Assembly (NCBI GenBank): GCA_003268905.1
Contig: QLTU01000004.1
Span: 124,001 to 188,000, forward strand
Origin: Acidovorax defluvii
GTDB lineage: Bacteria > Pseudomonadota > Gammaproteobacteria > Burkholderiales > Burkholderiaceae_C
DNA: 64,000 bases
Reading direction: 5' to 3'
Position 1 is the first letter of the stretch. The number at the start of each line of letters is the position of its first letter. Under the pieces are notes generated by a model. It was given only the letters and a program-made list of their open reading frames with translations. It ran no database searches and was not told the DNA's origin. The translations under genes and the position numbers were made by a program. Of the stretch, positions 25,436 through 34,308 are shown in pieces.

Positions 25436-28400
25436 TTATTTGCTTACTTGTGGAGATGTGAACTTGTAGCCTGCGGACTCACCCCTATCGAGCATGTAAG
25501 AAACAACCTGACCAAGTGGTTTTTCTTTATTGTGGTTGCTCCACATGTTGCAGTTTCCGACGATCAGCAGTCTGTCCATAGCCCGTGACATCGCCACGTT
25601 TATTCGATTTGGGGTCCGCAAGAAACCTGGACTGCGCGATGGATCGGAGCGAGTAAGGCTCACGATGATGAGCCTATTTTCTTTACCCTGATAGCTATCT
25701 ACGGTGTCAATTTTTACCAACTCTTTGAAGCCTTCATTCCAAAGTTCTTGATTGAATTTTTGCCGTATTACCCTTTTCTGTTCGGCATACATGCAAATGA
25801 CTCCGATGAGTGCATCGTCTCTTTCTTTGAGTTTATTCAAGTCACCAAGAAACTGACCGCTAAGTGAAATTTGCTTCAGCACTTCTATGACCTGATCAGC
25901 CTCACATCGGTTGTAAATGCTGACCCCGCGATCATCTTGGTGGTCTGCACGTTTACCAAGGGAAGAGGTATCCAGCCACGTTACTGGAGAGCGAAGATGC
26001 GACGGGGCATTCTGATATATATCAGGTATCGTTCTAGGACCATTTTTTAGCTTTCCTTCATAGAACGTATTCGATACCAAATCTCCAATAGGGGGAGCCA
26101 TGCGGTACTGGGTAAGTAACGTAGCACTTGCCTGCAGACCGTATGTCGAGTTGAAAGCCCGAGCGAAATCACTTCGGAGCGCGGTATCAATTTCTGTGCG
26201 TTCATTATTGATGCCCAATCGTCGTGCAAGTGCTGCCTTGTGCGCATCAGAATATAGCGGTGGCAGCTGCAAATGATCGCCGACCAATAGCACACGCTTT
26301 GCAGACTGCATTGCTATCGCAAGCTCGCTCGAAATAGAGCGAGCCGCTTCATCGATGATGACGAAGTCGTAAATATTTTCGTGAATTCCAATATGTCCTT
26401 GCCCAATTCCGACGCAAGTACCTGTGACTAGTTGTCTAGAACGTGCATAAAACTCATCGCAATTAACTCTCTCTGCAGAGAGTGCGTCTTGCATATCCCT
26501 AGAAATTCTTGCCAAAGCACGAACCTGTCTCGCTTCGTTCGGTTTAACACTGTATTCGGTGCAGAGATTTGAAAGAAGGATTGACTTGGCATCTGAAAGA
26601 TTGCTTTCCTTAGGCAAGGTAACTCCATAATCGGAAGAAAGCCTTGTCCGAATCGCTAGGTCCAATTCAGCCGAAATAGTTTTAAGTGACTTGATGTCGT
26701 CCTTGTCGGCGATACTGGAAACGCTTGCGAGTAATGATTCCAGATGGTCGATTTGCTTAAATATCTTTAGCTCTGCTTCGACAACTTTGGCAATGAACGA
26801 CGCATCAAGTCCAAGCGCGTCTGATAGTGCTTCGACGCGATACCGATACTCAGCATTGAACAGTTCACGCTTCTCAGCCGTGATGGCATGGGAATACACG
26901 TCCTTGAGTCCATGAGATACAGCACCTTCTCGATTACTGAAACGGACCACCTCCAGCGTTGTTCCAAGCCTTCCGCAGTGCTTTCTTATTCGTTCTGCAG
27001 CCGTATTAACCGCCTCATGAGATTGGCTGACTAGAAGAATGCGCCTGACTTTCTGTGTCTCAACGAGGAAGTGAACAAAAGCAGCGATGAACTCTGTCTT
27101 GCCCGTTCCGGGCGGCCCTTGCAAAAGAGACAAGGGGCCGAAAGTGAGCAGCTTTTTGAAAGCATCTCGTTGTTGCTCATTGAGGCTAATCTTGTTTCCG
27201 TGCTGATCTTCGCGGTCGTATCGAGCGAAGTCCGCATCAGTCACCGAAATGTCATACCTCGTCGCATCCTTCGTGCACGTTGGGTCAAACAAGTCGAGTA
27301 GATCAGGTAGAACACCTTCATGATCCAACAGACGTTCGAGAGCCGCTTTTCGCTTCCTGTAGGACGCTCGGTCCTGCTTGGTGCGAAAGAAAACGGTGTC
27401 ACCCTCTTTAAGGCTATTCGCGGCAGAACGTACCTTGATGAGTCGGACTTCGTTCAATGCAGATTTTTTTAGCGATACCTCCCCGAGGCTTTTTTCTGAT
27501 CCCTCGCTATCAATCAGGAGGACTTCAACTTCATCTGTGCTTGCGAACGTTCCTAGCGGATCGATGTCAGATTCATAGGGCAGTATCAGTCCTGACTCAG
27601 AGTCATTGGGAGAAATTGCTGCGCCGTTCAGTTCTATATAGGGACTGGCCTCGGTTTCCGTGTCTAGTATTGCTCTCCACAACGCTTGGGTGGAAATCTC
27701 AATAGCGACATCTGAAGGTGCGTTGCTGTCTGCTCCTTCGGCGCGCTCGAAAACATCTTTGAGTTGACGGCTTAACTCTGGGTCTTCGTTTTGCGGTGGC
27801 AATTCTTTGAATGCTTCAACTGCCCGGTTAAACGCTTCGTCGGAACATAGATGCTCAGACAACTTTGTGAACTGAGCAGGACGTCCAGGTCTGATCTTGA
27901 TAGCGACGCCAATTTCAAACTGACTTTGCTCGACATCCTTGAAATGGACCGTGGAGCGTATGCGCGGTTGCAGTCCACCATTGAAGCACTGCTGTGCTTT
28001 ATTGTAGAAAGCAGAAAATGAGCCCCCTATGCCAGAGAATGTCACCAAAAGTATGTCGCTTCCCTGTCTAGAGGGTTCAACTTTTGCATAGAGATGCCCG
28101 TTGTCGGGCAAGATTGTTATCTCTTCCTGGATGTTGTTCAAGAAGACTTCGATGACCCTTTGCTCCAATACATCTGCACCAGAGGTTAGAGAGCGCCTGA
28201 ATCGACTCAAGTCCTTGAAGCCAAACTCCACATCGTCCAATTCGGCCCTAATCGCCTCAGCAATTGTTGTGTACTTTTCGGATACTCCGCCCCAAGTAAT
28301 CCCAAGCAACTCGCTGGACATGCGAAGCACCGCAAAATTGTCACGTTGATTTGCTGAGCTACCGTCAATATTTTCCGGACTATATCGATGGTTTTTGACA

Positions 28401-30403
28401 TCTTCGGCGTTGTGTGAAAAATCTGGAATGTCAATCAGATACACACTTTCATCATCTCCTCCAAACATGACATTGCCCGGATGGATGTCCCCATGTGAAA
28501 TCCCAAGGCCATGGAGGTGTTCGACCGCAGCAGTCAGCTTTTCTATAACACTGACTTTGTTAGCTTCGTCAATTTGTGCATTGCTCCAAGTTAGACCATC
28601 AACAACATCTGTCACAAGGTACATGCTCTCGGACTTTGATGCCAGCCCGTATTCATGAATTCGTGGCAGATACGCCGGATTGACAGCGGCCAACTTGCCT
28701 ACACGCTTTAGGAATGAGAGGACTTGAAAGTTGCCTACCGGATCACCGCCGACCCCTCCCACGTTCAACCACGCTTTAACGAGTCGACCCCCTGATAGAT
28801 AGACTTCTTTATCGGATGTTTCAACAAGGAACTCACCATCTTCCCGAAACTGACGAGAGTGATTTATCGCATGCCGATACATCAATAGCTCGCTATCGTC
28901 AAACGTAGGTATCTCTTCACCCTTTGGTTCTGAACGCATCAGAGCATCAAAGAATGTCGATGCATCCTTAAATCGGGCTGACACGGCGTCGAGTAAGACT
29001 CCCGCGTACCATTCACTGCTTGACAACATGTTGTCAGAGACAGTCGCTAGGCTTTTGGGGGACATTCTTTGAGCAGAAAGTAGATGCCAAGAAACAACCC
29101 CAAGGGCATGAACATCCTGCTGGAACGGAGATAGCGCAGACCCGTCCAGCATCTCTTTAACTTCCACCGCACCCACAGACAAGCCACTACGATAGTCGCC
29201 GACTGTTCCAATTGGTTGGTGGTAAGCGGAAATGAAGTTCGATAGCGCAATTTCCTTGGACGGCGACAGCCAGAGACTGTGATCGGCAACATCACGGTGC
29301 GCAATTTTTATTTCGTGCAAATCACCGAATTTCGCAAGGAGGAGTTTTGTGAGGTTTAGCCTGTCTGTAGGGTTCAGTGACAGACCGTACTTACCCACAA
29401 ATTCGTTAAATCGTACGTGTCCTGGAGGTAGTTCATAGACCTCGCTGTATTGCGACGTTACATCGTCTCTCTCGAAACTTGTGAGTGATCGGAGGCAGTG
29501 GTTATAGAGATCACGATTCTGATGATTTATGAACTGCAAGATTTCACGCTCGCGGGATACGATCTCAGATCTTCCCTGCAAAGTAAAAGCTTTATTACCT
29601 TGAACATTCTTAAAATTCCAAACGCGCAGTAGTGCTTCTGTACCTTTAGATATTTCAGAGCTTGCTAAATATTCTTTGTAGACATGCTTCGGATGCTCAA
29701 GAATTTCTTCAACGGCGGTATATCCTCCAATGCGCAGTGCTTTTGGTGCGGTATTTCCGTTAAGAAAAAGCTCGTCAAAAATCAGGAAATCCTGATTCAG
29801 GACTTGTTCATTAGGATGTGGATGAAAGTACTCGTTAAACCTGATCTTGTTTGCAAACGCTAGAAAATCACCTATGGAACGCGTATGAAATTGTTCAACT
29901 TCCGGCAATCGACTGAAGTCAGCATTGCCCGTCATCACAACAAAGAAGTAGACGCGCGGGATGTATCCTTTATTTGAAAATTTATGACCAAGCTTTTTTA
30001 ACTTGTTGTCTAGTGTGAATTTTTTACTTCGCGTGACACTTACAGGCGAACGGCCCATATTTTTGTCGCCTTTGAACCAAATATCGCCGTGCGCAGTTAC
30101 AGGCGCATGATTCCAGTCTTTCAGCTCAACGATGATTACGTTGCAGTGGGTGATGATTACAAGGTCAAATTCGCCCTCTTTTCCCTTGGAGTCCACGAAT
30201 CGAAATCCGGCATATCCCTTCCATGGGAACATGCCATTTCTGCCAAAATTTGTTTGAAGTTGATCTCTAAGAGATGCACCTCTTCTTGGGGCATTTCCTT
30301 CATGCGTCCTCTCCGTGAAAGCCGCTTTGATTTTGTTGATCGCTTCAATCTCTTGTTCTTGTAGTCCGCCGTCCCAAATTTCGATATCCACGATGTTCTC
30401 CAT
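25436..30403 (-). CDS. NERD - pseudokinase - kinase - SF1 helicase fusion protein (1655 aa), candidate antiphage effector/sensor
   Basis: Domains in order. Residues 45-165: NERD nuclease-like fold with D80, E93 and K95 (an ExK in VELKDW). About 260-490: degenerate kinase, HRD at 369-371 but Ser in place of Asn and no DFG. About 515-740: second kinase lobe with K543, HGD 637-639, N644, and D658 (DIPD for DFG). About 760-1050: unassigned linker domain. About 1070-1640: UPF1/DNA2-like SF1 helicase, GPPGTGKT 1096-1103, IIDEAA, GDHLQLPP, TQYRMAPP, VDSYQGKE, NVAMSRA. There is no signal peptide. It leads the island operon. The pieces recall PglW (NERD plus kinase) and Mokosh type I (kinase plus SF1 helicase), but the whole layout is unusual. 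No strong ribosome site at the chosen ATG. Confidence 0.85.
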   Translation of the reverse strand: MENIVDIEIWDGGLQEQEIEAINKIKAAFTERTHEGNAPRRGASLRDQLQTNFGRNGMFPWKGYAGFRFVDSKGKEGEFDLVIITHCNVIIVELKDWNHAPVTAHGDIWFKGDKNMGRSPVSVTRSKKFTLDNKLKKLGHKFSNKGYIPRVYFFVVMTGNADFSRLPEVEQFHTRSIGDFLAFANKIRFNEYFHPHPNEQVLNQDFLIFDELFLNGNTAPKALRIGGYTAVEEILEHPKHVYKEYLASSEISKGTEALLRVWNFKNVQGNKAFTLQGRSEIVSREREILQFINHQNRDLYNHCLRSLTSFERDDVTSQYSEVYELPPGHVRFNEFVGKYGLSLNPTDRLNLTKLLLAKFGDLHEIKIAHRDVADHSLWLSPSKEIALSNFISAYHQPIGTVGDYRSGLSVGAVEVKEMLDGSALSPFQQDVHALGVVSWHLLSAQRMSPKSLATVSDNMLSSSEWYAGVLLDAVSARFKDASTFFDALMRSEPKGEEIPTFDDSELLMYRHAINHSRQFREDGEFLVETSDKEVYLSGGRLVKAWLNVGGVGGDPVGNFQVLSFLKRVGKLAAVNPAYLPRIHEYGLASKSESMYLVTDVVDGLTWSNAQIDEANKVSVIEKLTAAVEHLHGLGISHGDIHPGNVMFGGDDESVYLIDIPDFSHNAEDVKNHRYSPENIDGSSANQRDNFAVLRMSSELLGITWGGVSEKYTTIAEAIRAELDDVEFGFKDLSRFRRSLTSGADVLEQRVIEVFLNNIQEEITILPDNGHLYAKVEPSRQGSDILLVTFSGIGGSFSAFYNKAQQCFNGGLQPRIRSTVHFKDVEQSQFEIGVAIKIRPGRPAQFTKLSEHLCSDEAFNRAVEAFKELPPQNEDPELSRQLKDVFERAEGADSNAPSDVAIEISTQALWRAILDTETEASPYIELNGAAISPNDSESGLILPYESDIDPLGTFASTDEVEVLLIDSEGSEKSLGEVSLKKSALNEVRLIKVRSAANSLKEGDTVFFRTKQDRASYRKRKAALERLLDHEGVLPDLLDLFDPTCTKDATRYDISVTDADFARYDREDQHGNKISLNEQQRDAFKKLLTFGPLSLLQGPPGTGKTEFIAAFVHFLVETQKVRRILLVSQSHEAVNTAAERIRKHCGRLGTTLEVVRFSNREGAVSHGLKDVYSHAITAEKRELFNAEYRYRVEALSDALGLDASFIAKVVEAELKIFKQIDHLESLLASVSSIADKDDIKSLKTISAELDLAIRTRLSSDYGVTLPKESNLSDAKSILLSNLCTEYSVKPNEARQVRALARISRDMQDALSAERVNCDEFYARSRQLVTGTCVGIGQGHIGIHENIYDFVIIDEAARSISSELAIAMQSAKRVLLVGDHLQLPPLYSDAHKAALARRLGINNERTEIDTALRSDFARAFNSTYGLQASATLLTQYRMAPPIGDLVSNTFYEGKLKNGPRTIPDIYQNAPSHLRSPVTWLDTSSLGKRADHQDDRGVSIYNRCEADQVIEVLKQISLSGQFLGDLNKLKERDDALIGVICMYAEQKRVIRQKFNQELWNEGFKELVKIDTVDSYQGKENRLIIVSLTRSDPSRSPGFLRTPNRINVAMSRAMDRLLIVGNCNMWSNHNKEKPLGQVVSYMLDRGESAGYKFTSPQVSK

Positions 30404-30774
30404 CTATGTTTATGCATGCGTGTCTCTGGAAAGTAGCCTTGGCAAACGCACGTTCAAAATGATATGGAGCGAGCATACCGGATCACACAGTCTTGACGAT
30501 GATCACTCTGCCTCCAAGAAAGTAGCTCTGCTCGGCCTTCTAGTGTTCGACCGGTCACATCATGCCTAGTTAGATGACCGATGACCTTCAGGCAAATTGC
30601 CGTGTCCGTTACTCGCACCATCCGCAAACTCACGGCCACTAAGCAGTCGTTCGCGATAGTCGGCTTCTGGCCGATAGCTGTCCACCCCGCCCTGCCGGCT
30701 GTATGCCCTGTAGATCGCATGCGTTCTGCACACCTGCGCAAGCCCGCCAACGCATAAAAAATACAATCGGGGCA
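30404..30774. other. 371-bp gap between island operon and mnmA
   Basis: The left part should hold the promoter of the leftward NERD-kinase-helicase gene. The right part is host-like and includes TACAAT at 30762-30767, a plausible -10 box for mnmA about ten bases before its ATG, with no good -35. Between them a stretch around 30640-30690 (cagtcgttcgcgatagtcgg, cttctggccgatagctgtcc) has a repeat-like look but no second copy in the window. No RNA gene recognised. Confidence 0.45.
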
Positions 30775-31929
30775 ATGACTGCCCCTACCAAACAGCGCGT
30801 TGTCGTCGGCCTCTCCGGTGGCGTGGACTCCGCCGTCACCGCCTACCTTCTCAAGCAGCAAGGCCACGAGGTGGTCGGCATCTTCATGAAGAACTGGGAA
30901 GATGACGACGACAGCGAGTACTGCTCGTCCAACATCGACTTCGTGGATGCCGCCGCCGTGGCCGATGTGATTGGCATCGAGATCGAGCATGTCAACTTCG
31001 CCGCCGATTACAAGGACCGGGTGTTCGCCGAGTTTTTGCGCGAATACCAGGCCGGGCGCACGCCCAACCCCGATGTGCTGTGCAACGCCGAGATCAAGTT
31101 CAAGGCCTTTCTCGACCGCGCCATGCGTCTGGGCGCTGAGAAGATTGCCACCGGTCACTATGCGCGGGTGCGCCAGAACGCAGCCACGGGCCTGTTCGAG
31201 CTGCTCAAGGGGCTGGACCCGGGCAAGGACCAGAGCTATTTTTTGCACCGGCTGAACCAGGCGCAGCTGTCCAAAACGCTGTTCCCGGTGGGCGAGCTGC
31301 ACAAGACCGAGGTGCGCCGCATTGCCGAAGAAATTGGCCTGCCCAACGCCAAGAAGAAGGATTCGACCGGCATTTGCTTTATTGGCGAGCGGCCGTTTCG
31401 TGAGTTTTTGAACCGCTACATCAGCCACGCGCCGGGCCCCATCCAGGACGACCGGGGCCGCACGCTGGGCAAGCATGTGGGGCTGAGTTTCTACACGCTG
31501 GGTCAGCGCCAAGGGTTGGGCATTGGCGGTGTGAAGGCCAAGGGCGCCGAGCTGAAGGCGGCGCTGGACCGGGGCCAGCGCGGCGTGGGCGAGCACGCGC
31601 CGTGGTTTGTGGCGCGCAAGGATCTCGAGAAAAACGTGCTGCGCGTGGTGCAGGGGCACGACCACCCCTGGCTGCTGTCGCATGGGCTCGATGCCCAGGA
31701 TGCCAGCTGGTGCGCTGGCCATGCGCCCGCGCCGGGCCAGTACGCCGCCAAGACGCGTTACCGCCAGCAGGATGCGGCCTGCACCGTGGTGAGCGCGGTG
31801 GGTGCGGACTTTCGCCTGGAGTTTCCCGAGGCGCAATGGGCCGTTACGCCGGGGCAAAGCGCCGTGCTGTACGACGGCGAGGTGTGCCTGGGCGGTGGGG
31901 TAATTGCGGCGGTGGACCCATCGGCCTGA
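30775..31929 (+). CDS. mnmA: tRNA-specific 2-thiouridylase MnmA
   Basis: This is a 384-residue protein starting at ATG 30775 (codons upstream lie in non-conserved sequence). The ATP-pyrophosphatase loop is [18 protein letters not shown]; catalytic cysteines are in [14 protein letters not shown] and in the later [10 protein letters not shown]; tRNA-contacting '[20 protein letters not shown]' is present. It uses relayed sulfur and ATP to make 2-thiouridine at wobble position 34 of tRNAs for Lys, Glu and Gln. Normal length and complete. It is the first intact host gene right of the island. A palindromic repeat and a bidirectional terminator follow. Confidence 0.95.
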   Translation: MTAPTKQRVVVGLSGGVDSAVTAYLLKQQGHEVVGIFMKNWEDDDDSEYCSSNIDFVDAAAVADVIGIEIEHVNFAADYKDRVFAEFLREYQAGRTPNPDVLCNAEIKFKAFLDRAMRLGAEKIATGHYARVRQNAATGLFELLKGLDPGKDQSYFLHRLNQAQLSKTLFPVGELHKTEVRRIAEEIGLPNAKKKDSTGICFIGERPFREFLNRYISHAPGPIQDDRGRTLGKHVGLSFYTLGQRQGLGIGGVKAKGAELKAALDRGQRGVGEHAPWFVARKDLEKNVLRVVQGHDHPWLLSHGLDAQDASWCAGHAPAPGQYAAKTRYRQQDAACTVVSAVGADFRLEFPEAQWAVTPGQSAVLYDGEVCLGGGVIAAVDPSA

Positions 31930-31939
31930 ATATTTTGAA

Positions 31940-31990
31940 GAAAATGGCCTCTAGACCTTACTGCATAAGCGCAAGCAGCTATTAATTTTG
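31940..31990. repeat. Palindromic repeat after mnmA
   Basis: aaaatggcctctagacctta then ctgcataagcgcaagcagct and attaattttg: GGCCTCTAG box, one diverged arm, ATAAGCGCAAGCAGCTATTAAT. Intergenic. Confidence 0.8.
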
Positions 31991-32067
31991 ATTTAGCCGC
32001 ATGTCAGCACGGCACATGGTTTGCGCTGCGGTCGAGATTCGGCGCGGGTGCCCAGGCGTGGGTCCAC

Positions 32068-32106
32068 AAAAAAAAGCCTGCCAACACGAAGTTGGCAGGC
32101 TTTTTT
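32068..32106. terminator. Rho-independent terminator, bidirectional, mnmA/ssb
   Basis: Eight A's, GCCTGCCAAC, loop ACGAA, GTTGGCAGGC, six T's. A perfect 10-bp GC-rich stem with tracts on both sides between convergent mnmA (+) and ssb (-). Confidence 0.95.
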
Positions 32107-32126
32107 GTTCGCTGAAGCGTTGGCTC

Positions 32127-32681
32127 TTAGAACGGAATGTCGTCATCCATGTCGTCAAAACCCGAGGCAGCGCGCGGTGCTTGCGCCACGGGGGCCGGTG
32201 CGGGCCGGGGGGCGGGTGCTGGGGGGCGTTGTTGCATGGGGGCTGGCGCGGGGGCAGCGCGGCGCGGGGCCTGGTCGTAGCCGCCGCCAGCGTCGCCGCC
32301 ATAGCCGCCGCCGTCGTCATGGCCGCCACCTTGGCCGCCCATGCCTTGGCGGCCGCCCAGCATCTGCATCTGGTCGGCGCGGATTTCGGTGCTGTATTTC
32401 TCCACGCCAGCCTGGTCGGTCCACTTGCGGGTGCGCAGGCTGCCTTCCACATACACCTGCGAGCCCTTGCGCAGGTATTGGCCCACGATTTCGGCCAGGC
32501 GGCCGTTGAAGACCACGCGGTGCCACTCGGTGGCTTCCTTCATTTCGCCGGTCTGCTTGTCTTTCCACTTGTCGGTGGTGGCAATCGTCACGTTGGCCAC
32601 CTGATCGCCACTGGGAAAAGTGCGCATTTCAGGGTCGCGGCCCAGGTTGCCGACGATGATGACTTTGTTGATGGATGCCAT
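32127..32681 (-). CDS. ssb: Single-stranded DNA-binding protein
   Basis: This is a 184-residue protein. The OB fold (residues 1-110) opens [20 protein letters not shown] and holds '[20 protein letters not shown]' and '[15 protein letters not shown]'. A Gly/Pro/Ala/Gln-rich flexible linker follows, and the C terminus is the acidic tip DDMDDDIPF that recruits replication and repair enzymes. It coats single-stranded DNA as a tetramer. It follows the MFS gene on the same strand by 118 bp and ends at a strong terminator. No CTGT-N8-ACAG LexA box is visible upstream. uvrA lies beyond the MFS gene, a common betaproteobacterial order. Confidence 0.97.
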   Translation of the reverse strand: MASINKVIIVGNLGRDPEMRTFPSGDQVANVTIATTDKWKDKQTGEMKEATEWHRVVFNGRLAEIVGQYLRKGSQVYVEGSLRTRKWTDQAGVEKYSTEIRADQMQMLGGRQGMGGQGGGHDDGGGYGGDAGGGYDQAPRRAAPAPAPMQQRPPAPAPRPAPAPVAQAPRAASGFDDMDDDIPF

Positions 32682-32799
32682 GGTGGTGTCTTTGCCTTCA
32701 AGGGATGAAAAGCGCCGGATGTGAGGGAATTCCAGGCGCCAAAACGTGCATTGTGCCGCAACCGGGAGTGGTGTTCACCCCCTGCGGCAGTGCAATCTT

Positions 32800-34056
32800 T
32801 CAGTGCCCGCCGCCGGCGTTGCGGCCCACGGGCTGCAAGGGCCAGGTCAGCACCAGCCACAGGGCGGTCAGCACGGCGGTGGTGGCAAAAAGACCGGGGT
32901 CGCCCGCCCATTTGACCAGTGCGCCGCCCAGTGCGCCGCCGGCAAACAGCCCCAGCGACTGCAGCGTGTTGTAGCTGCCCAGCGCAGCCCCGCGCACCGG
33001 CGCCGGTGCCATGCGCGAGACCAGGCTGGGCTGGCTGGCTTCGAGTGCATTGAAGCCGCAGAAAAATAAAAACATCAGCGGTCCCAGCACCCACAGCGTG
33101 GGCGTGGTGCCGCTGGCAGCCAAGGCCCCCAGGCCCACCTGCACCAGCAGCACCAGTGCAATGGCGCCCAGCAGCGCGCCGCGCAGGCGGCCGCGCCGCT
33201 CCAGCGCAAACAGCCCGCCCATGGCCACGAAAGACAGCACCACGGCCGGCAGATACACCTGCCAGTGGTGGTCTTTGGTCAGGCCCGCCTGCACCAGCAT
33301 GGCGGGCACGGCCACCCACATCGACAGCTGCACGGTGTGCAGCACAAACACGCCCAGGTTCAGGCGCAGCAGATCGGGGTTGCGCCACACGTCGGCCACA
33401 CGGCCGCGCGGGGCGTTTTTGTACTCGGCGGACTCGGCCGGCACCCACCACAGCACCACGGCCACGCCCGCCAGTGCCAGCGCGCAGGTCAGGCCAAAGA
33501 GGCCCGCCAGACCGATGTGCGCCGTCAACAAGGGGGCGGCCACCAGTGCCACGGCAAACATCAGGCCAATGCTGCCACCCACCAGCGCCATGGCCTTGGT
33601 GCGCACGGCGTCGCGCGTCTGGTCGGCCAGCAGGGCCGTTACGGCGGCCGACACGGCCCCGGCGCCCTGCAGCGCGCGGCCCACCAGCAGCCCGGTGAGC
33701 GAATCGGCCAATGCCGCCATCAGGCTGCCGGCCGCAAATACCAGCAGGCCCAGCACGATCACGCGCTTGCGCCCGAACCGGTCGGAGGCCATGCCCAGCG
33801 GCAGTTGCAGCACGGCCTGGGTGAGGCCATAGATGCCCATGGCCAGGCCCACCAGCGCGGGGTCGTCACCGCCGGGGTATTTGCGGGCTTCAAGGGCAAA
33901 CACCGGCAGCACAAGGAACAGGCCCAGCATGCGCAGTGCAAAGATTAGCGCCAGGCTGATGCTGGAGCGGCGCTCCAGCGGCGTCATGGCCGTGGAAGCG
34001 GGGGCAACGGGGGGTGTTGGGGTTGGGGGGGGCACGGTAGTGTCTGACACGCTCAA
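32800..34056 (-). CDS. Major facilitator superfamily transporter
   Basis: This is a 418-residue protein with twelve predicted transmembrane helices. The loop 2-3 signature of drug-type MFS proteins is present as 'LPLGMASDRFGRKRVIVLGL'. The N terminus (about residues 1-25) is a Pro/Thr-rich cytosolic segment. Substrate unknown. It lies upstream of ssb on the same strand and divergent from uvrA. This MFS-ssb-uvrA order recurs in related genomes from memory, so the grouping is probably positional rather than functional. Confidence 0.85.
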   Translation of the reverse strand: MSVSDTTVPPPTPTPPVAPASTAMTPLERRSSISLALIFALRMLGLFLVLPVFALEARKYPGGDDPALVGLAMGIYGLTQAVLQLPLGMASDRFGRKRVIVLGLLVFAAGSLMAALADSLTGLLVGRALQGAGAVSAAVTALLADQTRDAVRTKAMALVGGSIGLMFAVALVAAPLLTAHIGLAGLFGLTCALALAGVAVVLWWVPAESAEYKNAPRGRVADVWRNPDLLRLNLGVFVLHTVQLSMWVAVPAMLVQAGLTKDHHWQVYLPAVVLSFVAMGGLFALERRGRLRGALLGAIALVLLVQVGLGALAASGTTPTLWVLGPLMFLFFCGFNALEASQPSLVSRMAPAPVRGAALGSYNTLQSLGLFAGGALGGALVKWAGDPGLFATTAVLTALWLVLTWPLQPVGRNAGGGH

Positions 34057-34099
34057 AAAGGGGCCGTTGGGTCTGTTGGTAGGGCCTGCTGAAACTCGA

Positions 34100-34151
34100 A
34101 CCGTTCGCCCCGTGCTGGTCGAGGGGCTTCGACCAGCACAGTCTGAACGGT
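34100..34151. repeat. Nested palindromic repeat (third family) upstream of uvrA
   Basis: The inner stem GTGCTGGTCGA / TCGACCAGCAC has a 6-base loop; outer arms ACCGTTCGCCC / GTCTGAACGGT are imperfect. It resembles the dispersed betaproteobacterial element built on CCGTTCG...TCGA...CGAACGG. It lies between divergent MFS and uvrA genes and could shape their promoters. Confidence 0.7.
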
Positions 34152-34308
34152 GGTGGAGACTTTAAAGGGCCAGAACAACAGGCAACTGAAGCGATAAAGC
34201 GCCTGATTGTCCGCGATCTGTGCAAGGGGTGCCCGGGCGCTGGCCCACGCGAAATGCCCTGCGTCACTATCATGATGGGTTTTTCTGCTTTTCTGGCGTG
34301 CGCCCACT

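Larger units (their letters stand above)
23640..30775. mobile_element. AT-richer genomic island carrying a two-gene defence-like operon
   Basis: The boundary is set by a visible drop in GC from about 23.7 kb to about 30.6 kb, with codon use unlike all neighbours. It contains only two genes, both leftward and 10 bp apart. It is inserted between tcuR and mnmA, and in many proteobacteria mnmA lies next to the nudJ-like gene found 12 kb away. No integrase, transposase, target-site duplication or tRNA was recognised, so the mode of entry is unknown. Exact ends are uncertain by a few hundred bases. Confidence 0.6.

Noticed and set aside
34057-34308. LexA/SOS box for uvrA
   Set aside because: No CTGT-N8-ACAG-like sequence in the interval on either strand by reading.
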